This document shows, piece by piece, positions 7,595-16,081 of a DNA stretch of 64,000 nt. The translations under genes and the position numbers were made by a program. The DNA is from an uncultured Oscillospiraceae bacterium (GTDB lineage: Bacteria > Bacillota > Clostridia > Oscillospirales > Oscillospiraceae). The stretch is taken from the NCBI GenBank assembly GCA_910584285.1, contig CAJTYK010000003.1, positions 1-64,000 on the forward strand. Direction: 5' to 3'. Each line of letters begins with the position of its first letter. Positions within the stretch are counted from its first letter, which is position 1. Under the pieces are notes generated by a model that was not told where the DNA came from, made no database searches, and saw nothing but the letters and a program-made list of their open reading frames with translations.

Positions 7595-8959
7595 ATGCCC
7601 AACGGTTCTCTCCACCGCCCCAACCACATCCTGCTCACCGGCGGCGCCCTGTTTGGCGCGCTGCTGGTGCTGTTCGGCCTTTGCCAGGACGCCCCAGCGG
7701 ACATCCTCCGCGGCCTGGGGGTGATCGTCACCCGGGAGGACGTGCTGATCACCGACTACATCGCCATCGCCGGCATGGGGGCCGCCTTTGTCAACGCCGG
7801 ACTGGTAACCTTGATCAGCGTCCTGCTGATCAAGCTGGTGCGGGATCCGGTGAACGGGGCCACCCTGGTGACCCTGGGGCTGATGGCGGGCTTCTCCCTG
7901 TTCGGCAAGAACCTTCTGAACATCTGGCCCATCCTGGTGGGAACCGGCCTCTACGCCCTGCTGAAGGGGGAGACCTTCGCCCACCACGTGAACCTGGCCC
8001 TGCGGGCCACCGCCCTGGCCCCGGTGGTGAGCTTTATGGCGGTGCGGTTCAGCCCCTGGCTGGGGGTGCTCCTGGGGCTGCTCATCGGCTTTGTCATGCC
8101 CCCCGTGGCGGAGCACGCCCACCGGGTGCAAAACGGCATGAACCTGTACAGCCTGGGCTTTTCCTGCGGGCTGGTGGCCATGATGCTGGTGCCCGCCTTC
8201 AAGGCCTTCGGGCTGGAGCCCCAGGCTGCCCACCACTGGTCTACGGGGAACAATTTCAAACTGGGGCTGGCGCTGATGATCCTGTGCCTGTTCTTCATCG
8301 GGCTGGGCCTGTCCCGGCGGCCCCGGCGGACGCTGCAAAAATACTGGGCCCTGCTCCACACCTCCGGTCGGATGCCCAGCGACTACGTCCGCACCTTCAC
8401 CCCCGGCCCGGTGCTGGTGAACATGGGAGTGAACGGCCTCCTCGCCACCGGGTATATCGTCCTCACCGGAGGCGATCTCAACGGGGCCACCATCGGCGGC
8501 ATCTTCACCATCATCGGTTTCTCCGGCTACGGCAAGCACGCCTTCAACATCGTTCCCGTGATGGCCGGGGTGCTGCTGGGTAGCCTGACCAACCACGTGG
8601 ACCCCACCAGCAGCTCCCTCCAGCTGGCGGGGCTGTTCGGCACCACCCTGGCCCCCTTCGCCGGGGTGTTCGGCTGGCCCTTCGGAGTGCTGGCGGGGCT
8701 GCTGCACTCGTCGGTGGTGCTCCAGGCGGGGCTGCCCCTGGAGGGCATGAACCTCTACAACAACGGCTTCTCCGGGGGTCTGGTGGCCATTGTGCTCTAC
8801 CCCATCCTCACCTCCCTGGTGAAGCGCCGCCGGCCGGTGCTGCTGGAGGAGGATCTGTTCGCCATGTTCGAGGAGGACGCCCCCCAGCCCCCGGAGGAGC
8901 TCCCCGGCCGGGAGGCCGGAGCGGCCCCCGAGGAGCCGCCCGCGTCCGAAGAATCTTGA
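7595..8959 (+). CDS. DUF1576 family membrane protein
   Basis: A 454-residue polytopic membrane protein of the DUF1576 family, function unknown. About ten to twelve hydrophobic segments are visible, and the two halves look related: each holds a GxSLFGKNLLNIWP / GFSGYGKHAFNIVPV type motif and an NxYxxGFSxGLVA motif (NLYSLGFSCGLVA and NLYNNGFSGGLVA). That internal symmetry resembles an inverted or tandem-repeat transporter fold, which is my inference. The C terminus is a soluble acidic, Pro/Glu-rich tail of about 45 residues. The ATG is set by AAGGAG eight bases upstream. The gene stands alone between its own promoter and terminator. Confidence 0.85.
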   Translation: MPNGSLHRPNHILLTGGALFGALLVLFGLCQDAPADILRGLGVIVTREDVLITDYIAIAGMGAAFVNAGLVTLISVLLIKLVRDPVNGATLVTLGLMAGFSLFGKNLLNIWPILVGTGLYALLKGETFAHHVNLALRATALAPVVSFMAVRFSPWLGVLLGLLIGFVMPPVAEHAHRVQNGMNLYSLGFSCGLVAMMLVPAFKAFGLEPQAAHHWSTGNNFKLGLALMILCLFFIGLGLSRRPRRTLQKYWALLHTSGRMPSDYVRTFTPGPVLVNMGVNGLLATGYIVLTGGDLNGATIGGIFTIIGFSGYGKHAFNIVPVMAGVLLGSLTNHVDPTSSSLQLAGLFGTTLAPFAGVFGWPFGVLAGLLHSSVVLQAGLPLEGMNLYNNGFSGGLVAIVLYPILTSLVKRRRPVLLEEDLFAMFEEDAPQPPEELPGREAGAAPEEPPASEES

Positions 8960-8983
8960 CGGGAGGGGCAGGCCCCTCCTTGT

Positions 8984-9015
8984 AAACCCGCCCCGCACAG
9001 CCGGGGCGGGTTTTG
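8984..9015 (+). terminator. Terminator after the DUF1576 gene
   Basis: AAACCCGCCCCG pairs with CGGGGCGGGTTT across a 6-nt loop, ending in TTTT. A second GC hairpin (GGAGGGG / CCCCTCC) lies just upstream. Confidence 0.85.
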
Positions 9016-9016
9016 C

Positions 9017-9045
9017 TTGCCTTATGGGGCCGCGCCTGCTATAAT
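9017..9045 (+). promoter_or_regulatory. Promoter of the WYL regulator gene
   Basis: TTGCCT and TATAAT with 17-base spacing, immediately after the preceding terminator. Confidence 0.8.
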
Positions 9046-9102
9046 ATCCCTATATATCGGACTGAGATTCTGATAGCATCACAGGGAAAGGAGGCGGCGG
9101 CC

Positions 9103-10179
9103 ATGTCGAAAACCCTAAACTATAAGCGCAAGCTGCCCATTTTAGCCAAGCTGCTGCTGGAGCGCAGCGACGAGGATCACCCCATCTCCCGGCAGGAGAT
9201 GCAGGAGGAGCTGGCCCGGTGGGGGCTGTCCGCCGAGCGCAAGAGCCTGTACGACGACATGGAGCAGCTCCGGGAGCTGGGGCTGGACGTGCAGGCCCGC
9301 CGGGGCCGGGGGGGCGGCTGGTACATCGGCCAGCGGGACTTCGAGCTGGCGGAGCTGAAGCTGCTGGTGGACGCGGTGCAGTCCAGCCGGTTCCTCACCA
9401 AGCGGAAAAGCGACACCCTGATCCACAAGCTGGAGAGGCTGACCTGCGTCCACCAGGCCCGGCAGCTCCAGCGGCAGGTCTATGTGGATCGCCGGGTGAA
9501 AACCATGAACGAGAGCATCTTCTACAATGTGGACCGGCTCCACGGGGCCATCGCCGCCAATCGGGTGATCACCTTCCGGTACTTCGAGTACAACGTCGCC
9601 CGGGAGCGGGTGTTCCGCCGGGAGGGGGCCAAGTACCGGGTCACCCCCTTCGGGCTGGTGTGGGACAGCGAGAACTACTACCTGGCGGGCTGGGACGAGC
9701 TCCACAAGGAGGTGCGCCACTACCGGGTGGACAAGATGGCGGACATCACCATGACCGGAATGCGGGGCCACGACCGGGGGGACTGGGATCCGGAGGGCTA
9801 TGCCCGGCGGCACTTCGGGATGTACGCCGGACGGCCCTGCCCCCTGCGCCTGCGGTGCGAGAACCGGCTGGCGGGGGTGGTCATCGACCGCTTTGGGCTG
9901 GACGTGTCCCTGGTGCCCGACGGGGAGGGGCATTTCACCGCCACGGTGGACGTGGTGGCCAGCCCGCCCCTGTGGGGGTGGCTGTTCGGCCTGGGGCCGG
10001 GGGTGGAGGTGCTCTCCCCCGACTGGGCCGTGGAGGACTTTAAAAACCAGCTCAAAACGGTGGCGGCCGCGTATAATCCCGTCCCGGATGGGGCAGACTT
10101 CCAGCAAACGGGCGAGACGCCGGATGCGGGAGGTACACAGCATGGAACAACGGGGGGAGCTGGGACAGGAGCTGTATGA
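9103..10179 (+). CDS. WYL-domain transcriptional regulator
   Basis: A 358-residue regulator of the YafY/WYL type. The N terminus (about 10-65) is a winged helix (HPISRQEMQEEL, then ERKSLYDDMEQLRELG). The middle (about 140-230) is the WYL domain, with YRVTPFGLVWDSENYYLAGW and HYRVDKM, a fold that binds small ligands or nucleic acid in other members. A C-terminal WCX-like region follows. AAAGGAGG precedes the chosen ATG. The next gene starts inside its 3' end, so the two are coexpressed. Many WYL proteins control phage-defence or DNA-damage genes, but no such genes flank this one, so its targets are unknown. Confidence 0.88.
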   Translation: MSKTLNYKRKLPILAKLLLERSDEDHPISRQEMQEELARWGLSAERKSLYDDMEQLRELGLDVQARRGRGGGWYIGQRDFELAELKLLVDAVQSSRFLTKRKSDTLIHKLERLTCVHQARQLQRQVYVDRRVKTMNESIFYNVDRLHGAIAANRVITFRYFEYNVARERVFRREGAKYRVTPFGLVWDSENYYLAGWDELHKEVRHYRVDKMADITMTGMRGHDRGDWDPEGYARRHFGMYAGRPCPLRLRCENRLAGVVIDRFGLDVSLVPDGEGHFTATVDVVASPPLWGWLFGLGPGVEVLSPDWAVEDFKNQLKTVAAAYNPVPDGADFQQTGETPDAGGTQHGTTGGAGTGAV

Positions 10180-10804
10180 GCTGGGGCTGCGGCTGGGCAG
10201 GCTGGGCGCGGTGGCGGTGGGCAGCGGCGGCGGGCCGCTGGCCCGGGCGCTGGCCCGGATCGCCGGGGGCGGCGCGGCCCTGTCCGGCGGCGAGGTGAAG
10301 TTCCACGACGGGGACTGCGCCGCCTGCGGTGCCTGGGTGGGGCGGTACTACAACCTGCCCGCCGCCCTGTTTATCCGGCAGGAGGGGGACGGGGTGGAGA
10401 TCTACCTGTCCGACGGCCAGGGCCGCAGCTTCCACCGGCGGCTGGACGGGGGCGGCCCCGCCTCCGCCGTGGGGGAGTGGGATCTGCTGGCCGGGGCGGA
10501 CTGCGCCTGGGCGGCCTGCCGGGTGGGGGAGCGCCGCGCCGACGGCGGGCTGGCGGCGGCGGAGGGCCCCGCAGCCCTCACCCTGGCCCTGGAGCGGCTG
10601 GGCTACGAGGTGGCCGACCGGCCGGTGCCCGGGGCGGTGCTGTTCCGGGCCGACCGGGAGGGGCTGTCCCTCACCGTGGAACAGGGGGGCGCCACGATCC
10701 GCCCGGTGGGGGAGGACGCCCTGGAGGCCGCCGCCGCCTTTGTGGACGAGCCCCAGGCGGTGCCCGCCTTCCGGCCGGACGGGGACGGCCCGGAGCGGAC
10801 GTGA
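10142..10804 (+). CDS. Hypothetical protein, 220 aa, coupled to the WYL gene
   Basis: I do not recognise this protein. It is very rich in Gly and Ala. Visible features are a helical N terminus with a Gly-rich turn (VAVGSGGGPLARAL), a cysteine pair in HDGDCAACGAW, and a mixed alpha/beta body. There is no signal peptide or membrane segment. The start overlaps the WYL gene by 38 bases in another frame, so translation is probably coupled and the two products may act together. Codon use and GC (about 75%) match a genuine coding region of this genome. A terminator-like hairpin follows 40 bases after the stop. Confidence 0.7.
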   Translation: MEQRGELGQELYELGLRLGRLGAVAVGSGGGPLARALARIAGGGAALSGGEVKFHDGDCAACGAWVGRYYNLPAALFIRQEGDGVEIYLSDGQGRSFHRRLDGGGPASAVGEWDLLAGADCAWAACRVGERRADGGLAAAEGPAALTLALERLGYEVADRPVPGAVLFRADREGLSLTVEQGGATIRPVGEDALEAAAAFVDEPQAVPAFRPDGDGPERT

Positions 10805-10844
10805 CGCCGGGATCCCCCAGCCTGGACAACACGCTATTCAAAAG

Positions 10845-10888
10845 AACCGCCCCCGCTGAACGGCAGTTGCTTTTCAGCGGGGGCGGTT
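10845..10888 (+). terminator. Hairpin terminator after the WYL operon
   Basis: A 16-bp stem (AACCGCCCCCGCTGAA with TTCAGCGGGGGCGGTT) encloses a 12-nt loop. The T run is short, so termination may be partial. The rest of the gap to the next gene shows nothing. Confidence 0.65.
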
Positions 10889-10976
10889 TGATCGGATGCT
10901 CAGCCGCCCGCCCCCTTGCACCAAAAGCGGCAACCGCTGGGGCCACTTCTCCGGTAGGTCAAAGGGAGGTGTGACC

Positions 10977-11228
10977 TTGGAGAACGTCATTGTGGCGGCG
11001 CTGGCGCTGGCGGGCACCCTGGCGGGAACCTACTTTGCCAACCGAAAGAGCGCGGCCCTCATCGCCTACCGGCTGGAGGAGCTGGAGAAGCGGGTGCAAG
11101 CCCACAACAATCTGGTGGAGCGGATGTACCGGCTGGAGGAGGCGTTCAAGACCCACGAGGAGCTGGCGTCGGAGCGGCTGAAGGTGGCAAACCACCGGAT
11201 CGAGGATCTGGAAAAGAGCACGGACTGA
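10977..11228 (+). CDS. Small membrane-anchored coiled-coil protein, 83 aa
   Basis: One N-terminal membrane segment (VIVAALALAGTLAGTYFA) is followed by a charged coiled coil (YRLEELEKRVQAHNN, then ERMYRLEEAF and HRIEDLEK). This layout is common to small single-pass proteins whose role is unknown; some phage-derived holin-like proteins share it. The TTG is chosen as start because AAAGGGAG lies eight bases upstream; an upstream GTG overlaps that box and longer forms add only low-complexity sequence. The stop codon is already inside the stem of the following terminator. The gene stands alone. Confidence 0.65.
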   Translation: MENVIVAALALAGTLAGTYFANRKSAALIAYRLEELEKRVQAHNNLVERMYRLEEAFKTHEELASERLKVANHRIEDLEKSTD

Positions 11229-11261
11229 GACGGCGGGCGGCGGGAAGCCGCCCGCCGTCTC
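11227..11261 (+). terminator. Terminator overlapping the stop codon of the coiled-coil gene
   Basis: A perfect 15-bp GC-rich stem with a GGGAA loop. No T run follows, so it may instead protect the 3' end of the message. Confidence 0.55.
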
Positions 11262-11314
11262 AGTGTCACCGTCCCCGGAAAAGTTTAAGATTTGATAAAA
11301 CGCACCGCGGCCTA

Positions 11315-11348
11315 TTGACAGCGTAATATTATATGCTATATAATATTA
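11315..11348 (+). promoter_or_regulatory. PadR promoter with overlapping operator
   Basis: TTGACA and TATAAT are 18 bases apart. A perfect 11-bp inverted repeat, TAATATTATAT and ATATAATATTA around GCT (11324-11348), covers the spacer and -10. A-T-rich dyads over the -10 are the usual site of PadR autorepression. Confidence 0.8.
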
Positions 11349-11402
11349 TCGAAAGCAAGCCCCGCAAAAAACGGGGCCCCCGCAAAAGCGTGAAAAGAGG
11401 TG

Positions 11403-11729
11403 ATGGCTTTGGCATTCGCGATGAGTCCCCAGCTGCTGGACGGCTGCGTGCTGGCGGTGCTGTCCCGGGGGGACGCCTATGGGTACATCCTCACCCAGCA
11501 GATGAAGGCCCGGCTGGACATCTCGGAGTCCGCCCTCTACCCGGTGCTGCGCCGGCTCCAGCGGGACGGACTGCTCACCGTGTACGACCGGCCCTACCAG
11601 GGCCGCAACCGGCGGTATTACGCCATCACCCCCGTGGGCCGCACCCTGCTGGCCCGGCGGCGCCAGGACTGGGCGCAGTTCCGGGACGGCGTGGAGGAGC
11701 TATTGAAGGAGGAAGATCAGGATGGATAA
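11403..11729 (+). CDS. PadR-family transcriptional regulator
   Basis: A 108-residue PadR winged helix without the long C-terminal dimerisation domain (PadR-s2 type). Family signatures are LDGCVLAVLSRGDAYGYIL, the recognition region SESALYPVLRRLQRDGLL and the wing RNRRYYAITPVGR. It presumably represses its own operon through the dyad at its promoter until a signal releases it. The exact start is uncertain: the ATG used here lies very close to the AAAGAGG box, and an in-frame TTG two codons later has ideal spacing. The gene overlaps the next by eight bases. PadR plus HAAS-domain partner is a frequent Firmicutes pairing tied to envelope stress. Confidence 0.9.
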   Translation: MALAFAMSPQLLDGCVLAVLSRGDAYGYILTQQMKARLDISESALYPVLRRLQRDGLLTVYDRPYQGRNRRYYAITPVGRTLLARRRQDWAQFRDGVEELLKEEDQDG

Positions 11730-12876
11730 ACTGACCTATTTGGCCGAGCTGGCGGAGGGGCTGGCCCGGTGGGTGCCGGAGCGGGAGCGGCAGGACATCC
11801 TGCGCTACTACGCGGAATACTTCGAGGAGGCCGGCCCCGACAAGGAGGGCCAGGTGGTGGCCGAGCTGGGCGACCCCTGGGCACTGTCCTGCCGTCTGGC
11901 GGTGGAGGGCGGCTACGTGACCCAGGAGAAGGCGGACAGCTGGACACCCCCGAAAAAGAAGCGCTGGCCCTGGGTGCTGATCGCCACCGTGGCCTGCGTG
12001 GCCATCGTGGCGGTGTCGGTGGCCCGGACGGCGGCCCAGTTTGGCGGCTGGATCGGCCGGCTGGTGTCGGGCAACACTGCCAATGTGGCCCAGGTGGAGG
12101 AGGACGTCGGGTTTGTGACCATCCCCAAGGAGCCGGGGGTGGAATATATCGGCGGCGCGGTGTGCACTGAGGGCTTCTGGAGCATGGAGGACGGATACCT
12201 GGAGGCCTTTGACGAGATCGACGTGGACGCCAGCATCGCCAACGTGACCGTCACCGACGGGGACGATTACACCCTGTCCATCAGCTCGGACACCACCCTG
12301 GGGGGCTACAGCCTGAAGTGGGAGGTCAAAAACGGCGTGCTGAAGATCCGGGACGCCGGCTCAGCGGGCCATGTGGAGATCAACAACTGGGACGACTTCA
12401 AAAACATCTTCGGCGTTAACGCCACCGCCATGGATGTGATCATCACCATCCCCGAAGGGGCAGAGCTGAACAAGCTCAAGGTCAAAACCGGCCTGGGCGA
12501 TGTGTTTTTGAGCAACTTGGAGATGAAGCAGAAGCTGGAGGCCAAGACGGGCCTGGGCGATGTGGAGTGCTACGAGATCAGCGCCCATGACGATGTGAGG
12601 CTGGAGAGCGGTATGGGGGACATAACCCTGGCCATCGGGGTGCCGTACAGCGGCACTGAGTTCGACCTCCATAGCGGCATGGGCACCATTGAGGCCCAGA
12701 TCAACGGCCTGGAAAAGGACTGGGATTACGAGGCCAAGACCGGCATGGGCACCGTCACCCTCAACGGGGACAGCCGTGGCACCAAGGTGGAACGCAAGAG
12801 CAAAGGTGACTACAAGCTGGACGCCGAGACCGGCATGGGGGACGTGAACCTGTATTTCCAGGATGATCGGTGGTGA
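11722..12876 (+). CDS. HAAS-domain (DUF1700) and DUF4097 membrane-anchored protein
   Basis: A 384-residue protein. The N terminus (about 1-65) is a HAAS/DUF1700 domain, known to associate with PadR regulators. A membrane segment follows (about 82-100). The outer part is DUF4097, predicted beta-helix, and carries six short repeats of the form (K/S/E)(T/S)G(L/M)G(D/T)(V/I) spaced about 20-30 residues apart (KTGLGDV, KTGLGDV, SGMGDI, SGMGTI, KTGMGTV, ETGMGDV). This suggests a stacked beta-solenoid outside the membrane. Its start lies within padR, so the sensor-like HAAS domain and regulator are made together. No enzyme motif is seen. Confidence 0.88.
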   Translation: MDKLTYLAELAEGLARWVPERERQDILRYYAEYFEEAGPDKEGQVVAELGDPWALSCRLAVEGGYVTQEKADSWTPPKKKRWPWVLIATVACVAIVAVSVARTAAQFGGWIGRLVSGNTANVAQVEEDVGFVTIPKEPGVEYIGGAVCTEGFWSMEDGYLEAFDEIDVDASIANVTVTDGDDYTLSISSDTTLGGYSLKWEVKNGVLKIRDAGSAGHVEINNWDDFKNIFGVNATAMDVIITIPEGAELNKLKVKTGLGDVFLSNLEMKQKLEAKTGLGDVECYEISAHDDVRLESGMGDITLAIGVPYSGTEFDLHSGMGTIEAQINGLEKDWDYEAKTGMGTVTLNGDSRGTKVERKSKGDYKLDAETGMGDVNLYFQDDRW

Positions 12877-12881
12877 TCCCT

Positions 12882-14363
12882 ATGAGAAAATCCGGACTGC
12901 TGTCCCTGCTGCTGGTGTCTGCCCTGCTGGCAGGCTGTGCCCCGGTAACGGAAACACCGTCCCCCGGCCCCGTCCCCACGGAGTCCGTGTCTATCCCCAC
13001 CCCGGAGCCCAGCCCAACCCCCGCGCCGGATCCGGTGGACTTCCGTGAATTTTTGGACGGGGTGAACGCCGCCCGCAAAGCGGTCATGACACAGGAGGAG
13101 CCCATCGACATCTCCGCCTACACCCCGGACTTCCATGAGCAGAACCATACCTTCACGGAGGAGGAGATGGAGCGGCTCACCACCGCCCATGGGGCGGGGT
13201 GGCACTTGACCCTGGAGGACGTGCTGGACGATGTGGACACCTTCTTCCTGCTCCTCCAGACCACCTATGGGGCCTATTACTACTTCGGCGGGGACGAGGT
13301 CTTCCTCCCCATCCGGGACGCGGTGAAGGAGGAGCTGGCCGCCATCAGGCTCCCCAGTACCAGGAATTGGGATGACACCCAGTACCTGTGCAAGACGCTG
13401 GAGGAAACCCTGTACCAGCACCTCTCCCCGGTGCTGGTGGACGGCCATTTTATGATTGGAAGTTCCGCCCCGCGGGATGCCTTCGCCCAGTATATGTACT
13501 ATGTGCCCGGCCTCTACCTGGACAGCGTGGAGGGTGCGGAAAATCCCGACTACATCAAGCCCACCATCGGCCCGGACGGGCGGATCTGCTACTGGTACGC
13601 CGCCCTCAGCCACGACGGGAGCGACCTGCCCGATACCTTGGACGGCCACTCTCTCAAATGGCAGCAGGCCCTGTGGGCAAGCACCAGCGGCGATGCCCCG
13701 GCCTTCTCCGAATCGGAGTGGGAGGGCGTGCCCGTCCTCACCTCCCGGCGCATGAGCGCCGGATGGGAGAACGCCGACGCAGACGAGCAGGCCCTCCAAC
13801 GCCTGGCCGGCTGCGGCGGGGAGTATGCCGGCAGTCCCTTACTTATTTTTGATGTGCGTGGGAATCCCGGCGGCATGGATCAATATATCGACAGCTGGTT
13901 CCGTGCCTGGACTGACGGCAAGGGGCTGATGAGGGGCGCTGTTATTTTCCGATGCAGCCAGCTTTTCTGCCGCCTGCACACCTTCCTTTCCTCCGAATAC
14001 ATCGGTACGTATTACACCCTTTTTTCCTCCACTGGAATGCGGGCAGAACGCTCCGGCCCCGTCTTTGTTCTCCAGGATAAAGGGACGGCCTCCGCAGGAG
14101 AGGCAACCGTCCTTCGCTTCCACATGGCAGCCGATGCCCTTACAGTGGGCGGCCCCACCAGCGGCTGTTACCTCACCGCCAACAATATCAATCTCTATCT
14201 GCCCCACTCTGGCCTGACTTGCAGCGTGGGCACCGGTATCAACTCCAATGAAACAGGCCAAAATCAGGACGGTGTTGGTTTCCTCCCCGACCTGTGGGTG
14301 GAGCCCACCCAGGCCATGGAGCTCACCCAAAAGCTCATCGAATTCTATGGACTGAATCCATAG
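12882..14363 (+). CDS. S41-like peptidase lipoprotein
   Basis: A 493-residue lipoprotein with a lipobox (SALLAGC, Cys about 19) followed by a Pro/Ser/Thr-rich linker. The C-terminal half resembles S41 (C-terminal processing peptidase / tricorn-like) domains: FDVRGNPGGMDQYIDSW and the catalytic-Ser motif GTASAGEATVLRF, in the family's order. No PDZ domain is evident between signal and protease region; instead there is an uncharacterised N-terminal domain of about 200 residues. A GTG four codons upstream overlaps the previous gene, but the ATG gives a cleaner signal peptide. It completes the PadR operon and would act on the outer face of the membrane. Confidence 0.8.
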   Translation: MRKSGLLSLLLVSALLAGCAPVTETPSPGPVPTESVSIPTPEPSPTPAPDPVDFREFLDGVNAARKAVMTQEEPIDISAYTPDFHEQNHTFTEEEMERLTTAHGAGWHLTLEDVLDDVDTFFLLLQTTYGAYYYFGGDEVFLPIRDAVKEELAAIRLPSTRNWDDTQYLCKTLEETLYQHLSPVLVDGHFMIGSSAPRDAFAQYMYYVPGLYLDSVEGAENPDYIKPTIGPDGRICYWYAALSHDGSDLPDTLDGHSLKWQQALWASTSGDAPAFSESEWEGVPVLTSRRMSAGWENADADEQALQRLAGCGGEYAGSPLLIFDVRGNPGGMDQYIDSWFRAWTDGKGLMRGAVIFRCSQLFCRLHTFLSSEYIGTYYTLFSSTGMRAERSGPVFVLQDKGTASAGEATVLRFHMAADALTVGGPTSGCYLTANNINLYLPHSGLTCSVGTGINSNETGQNQDGVGFLPDLWVEPTQAMELTQKLIEFYGLNP

Positions 14364-14369
14364 CAAAAG

Positions 14370-14403
14370 CAGGCCCCCCGGAGCTTCCGGGGGGCCTGTT
14401 TCA
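14370..14403. terminator. Terminator between convergent S41 and UPF0210 genes
   Basis: CAGGCCCCCCGG pairs perfectly with CCGGGGGGCCTG across AGCTT and is followed by TTT. Confidence 0.85.
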
Positions 14404-15759
14404 GTTTTTCAGGCTGTGCAGGGGGGCGGGGATCCGCCCGCCCCGGGCCACAAACTCGTCCGCGCCGCCGGTGTGGCAGGGCATCACCGGCGCGGAGCCC
14501 AGCAGCCCGCCGAACTCCACCACGTCCCCCACCTGCTTGCCGGGGGCGGGGATGAGCCGCACGGCGGTGGTTTTCTGGTTCACCATGCCGATGGCGGCCT
14601 CGTCGGCGATGATGGCGGACAGGGTGGCGGCGGAGGTGTCGCCGGGGACGGCGATCATGTCCAGCCCCACGGAGCACACGCAGGTCATGGCCTCCAGCTT
14701 GTCCAGGGTCAGCGCCCCGGACTGGGCGGCGGCGATCATGCCCTCGTCCTCGCTCACCGGGATGAAGGCCCCGGACAGCCCGCCCACCGAGGAGGACGCC
14801 ATCACGCCCCCCTTCTTCACCGCGTCGTTGAGCAGGGCCAGGGCGGCGGTGGTGCCGTGGGTGCCGCACACCTCCAGCCCCATCTCCTCCAGGATCCGGG
14901 CCACGCTGTCCCCAATGGCTGGGGTGGGGGCCAGGGACAGATCCACAATGCCGAAGGGCACGCCTAAGCGGGCGCTGGCCTCCCGGGCCACCAGCTGGCC
15001 CATGCGGGTCACCTGGAAGGCGGTCTTTTTGATGGTCTCCGCCACCACGTCGAAGGGCTGGCCCTTCACCCGCTGGAGGGCGTGGTGCACCACCCCGGGG
15101 CCGGACACGCCCACGTTGATCACCCGCTCGGCCTCCCCCACGCCGTGGAAGGCCCCGGCCATGAAGGGGTTGTCCTCCACCGCGTTGCAGAACACCACCA
15201 GCTTGGCGCAGCCGAAGCCGCCCTTGTCGGCGGTGCGCTGGGCGCAGGCCTTGATGGTCTCGCCCATGAGGGCCACCGCGTCCATGTTAATGCCCGCCTT
15301 GGTGGAGCCCACGTTGACGGAGGAGCACACCACGTCGGTGACGGCCAGGGCCTCCGGTATGGCGGCGATGAGCTTTTTGTCCGCCTCGGTCATGCCCTTG
15401 TGCACCAGGGCGGAGAAGCCGCCGATGAAGTTGACGCTCACCGCCTTGGCGGCCTTGTCCATGGCCGCAGCGAAGGGCACGTAGTCCGCTGTGCGGGACG
15501 CCCCCGCCACCAGGGCCATGGGGGTGACGGAGATGCGCTTGTTGACGATGGGGATGCCGAATTCCGTCTCGATATCCTCGCCGGTTTTCACCAGCTTCTC
15601 GGCGGAGGTGGTGATCTTGTCGTAGATCTTCCGGCAGGCGGCGGCGGGATCCGGGTCGCAGCAGTCCAGCAGGTTGACGCCCATGGTGATGGTGCGCACG
15701 TCCAGGTGCTGGTGGTCGATCATGCGGATGGTCTGTAAAATGTCGTTGGTATTGATCAT
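14401..15759 (-). CDS. UPF0210 / DUF711 (PFL) family protein
   Basis: A 452-residue protein of the UPF0210 family, close to the usual length of about 450. Conserved stretches include the N-terminal DILQTIRMIDHQHLDVRTITMG, RISVTPMAL, SSVNVGSTKAGINMDA and GDSVARILEEMGLE. The family adopts a glycyl-radical-enzyme-like barrel in structural work, but no reaction is established. It is nearly always encoded beside an ACT-domain protein of the UPF0237 type, and that partner is the gene immediately upstream here. It is the last gene of the minus-strand operon and ends against the bidirectional terminator. Confidence 0.92.
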   Translation of the reverse strand: MINTNDILQTIRMIDHQHLDVRTITMGVNLLDCCDPDPAAACRKIYDKITTSAEKLVKTGEDIETEFGIPIVNKRISVTPMALVAGASRTADYVPFAAAMDKAAKAVSVNFIGGFSALVHKGMTEADKKLIAAIPEALAVTDVVCSSVNVGSTKAGINMDAVALMGETIKACAQRTADKGGFGCAKLVVFCNAVEDNPFMAGAFHGVGEAERVINVGVSGPGVVHHALQRVKGQPFDVVAETIKKTAFQVTRMGQLVAREASARLGVPFGIVDLSLAPTPAIGDSVARILEEMGLEVCGTHGTTAALALLNDAVKKGGVMASSSVGGLSGAFIPVSEDEGMIAAAQSGALTLDKLEAMTCVCSVGLDMIAVPGDTSAATLSAIIADEAAIGMVNQKTTAVRLIPAPGKQVGDVVEFGGLLGSAPVMPCHTGGADEFVARGGRIPAPLHSLKN

Positions 15760-15780
15760 GGCAGAAAACCTCTTTTTCTA

Positions 15781-15805
15781 CTCCCCCCGCCTTCGGCGGG
15801 GGGAG
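15781..15805 (-). other. Intercistronic hairpin within the operon
   Basis: CTCCCCCCGCC pairs perfectly with GGCGGGGGGAG across a TTC loop. No T run follows on the minus strand, so it is more likely a message-stability element than a full terminator. Confidence 0.5.
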
Positions 15806-15811
15806 TGGACT

Positions 15812-16081
15812 TTAGATCCGGTGCATGGCGTCGAAGATATCCTCCCGCTGGATGCGGATGTCCAGGTTCCGCTCCTGGCCGGCCTGGGCCAGATCCTCCC
15901 GCAGGCGGGCGAAGGGCACCGTGGCCCCGCTGGCGTCCACCAGCATGATCATGGTGAAATACTCCTGTAAAACCGTCTGGCTGATATCCAACACGTTGAC
16001 ATTCTTCTCGCTGAGCAGGGCGCACACGGCGGCGATGATGCCCACCTGATCCCTGCCGATGACGGTGACGATTGCTTTCAT
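15812..16081 (-). CDS. ACT-domain protein, UPF0237 family
   Basis: An 89-residue single ACT domain, the small ligand-binding fold seen in amino-acid regulators. MKAIVTVIGRDQVGIIAAVCALLSEKNVNVLDISQTV is the classical beta-alpha-beta opening with the GRDxxGI glycine turn (quoted motif spans residues 1-37; key residues Gly9, Asp11, Gly14). It pairs with UPF0210 across many genomes, so a joint role, perhaps effector sensing for the larger protein, is likely. Its ATG overlaps the stop of the nudix gene by four bases (ATGA), showing coupled translation. Confidence 0.9.
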   Translation of the reverse strand: MKAIVTVIGRDQVGIIAAVCALLSEKNVNVLDISQTVLQEYFTMIMLVDASGATVPFARLREDLAQAGQERNLDIRIQREDIFDAMHRI

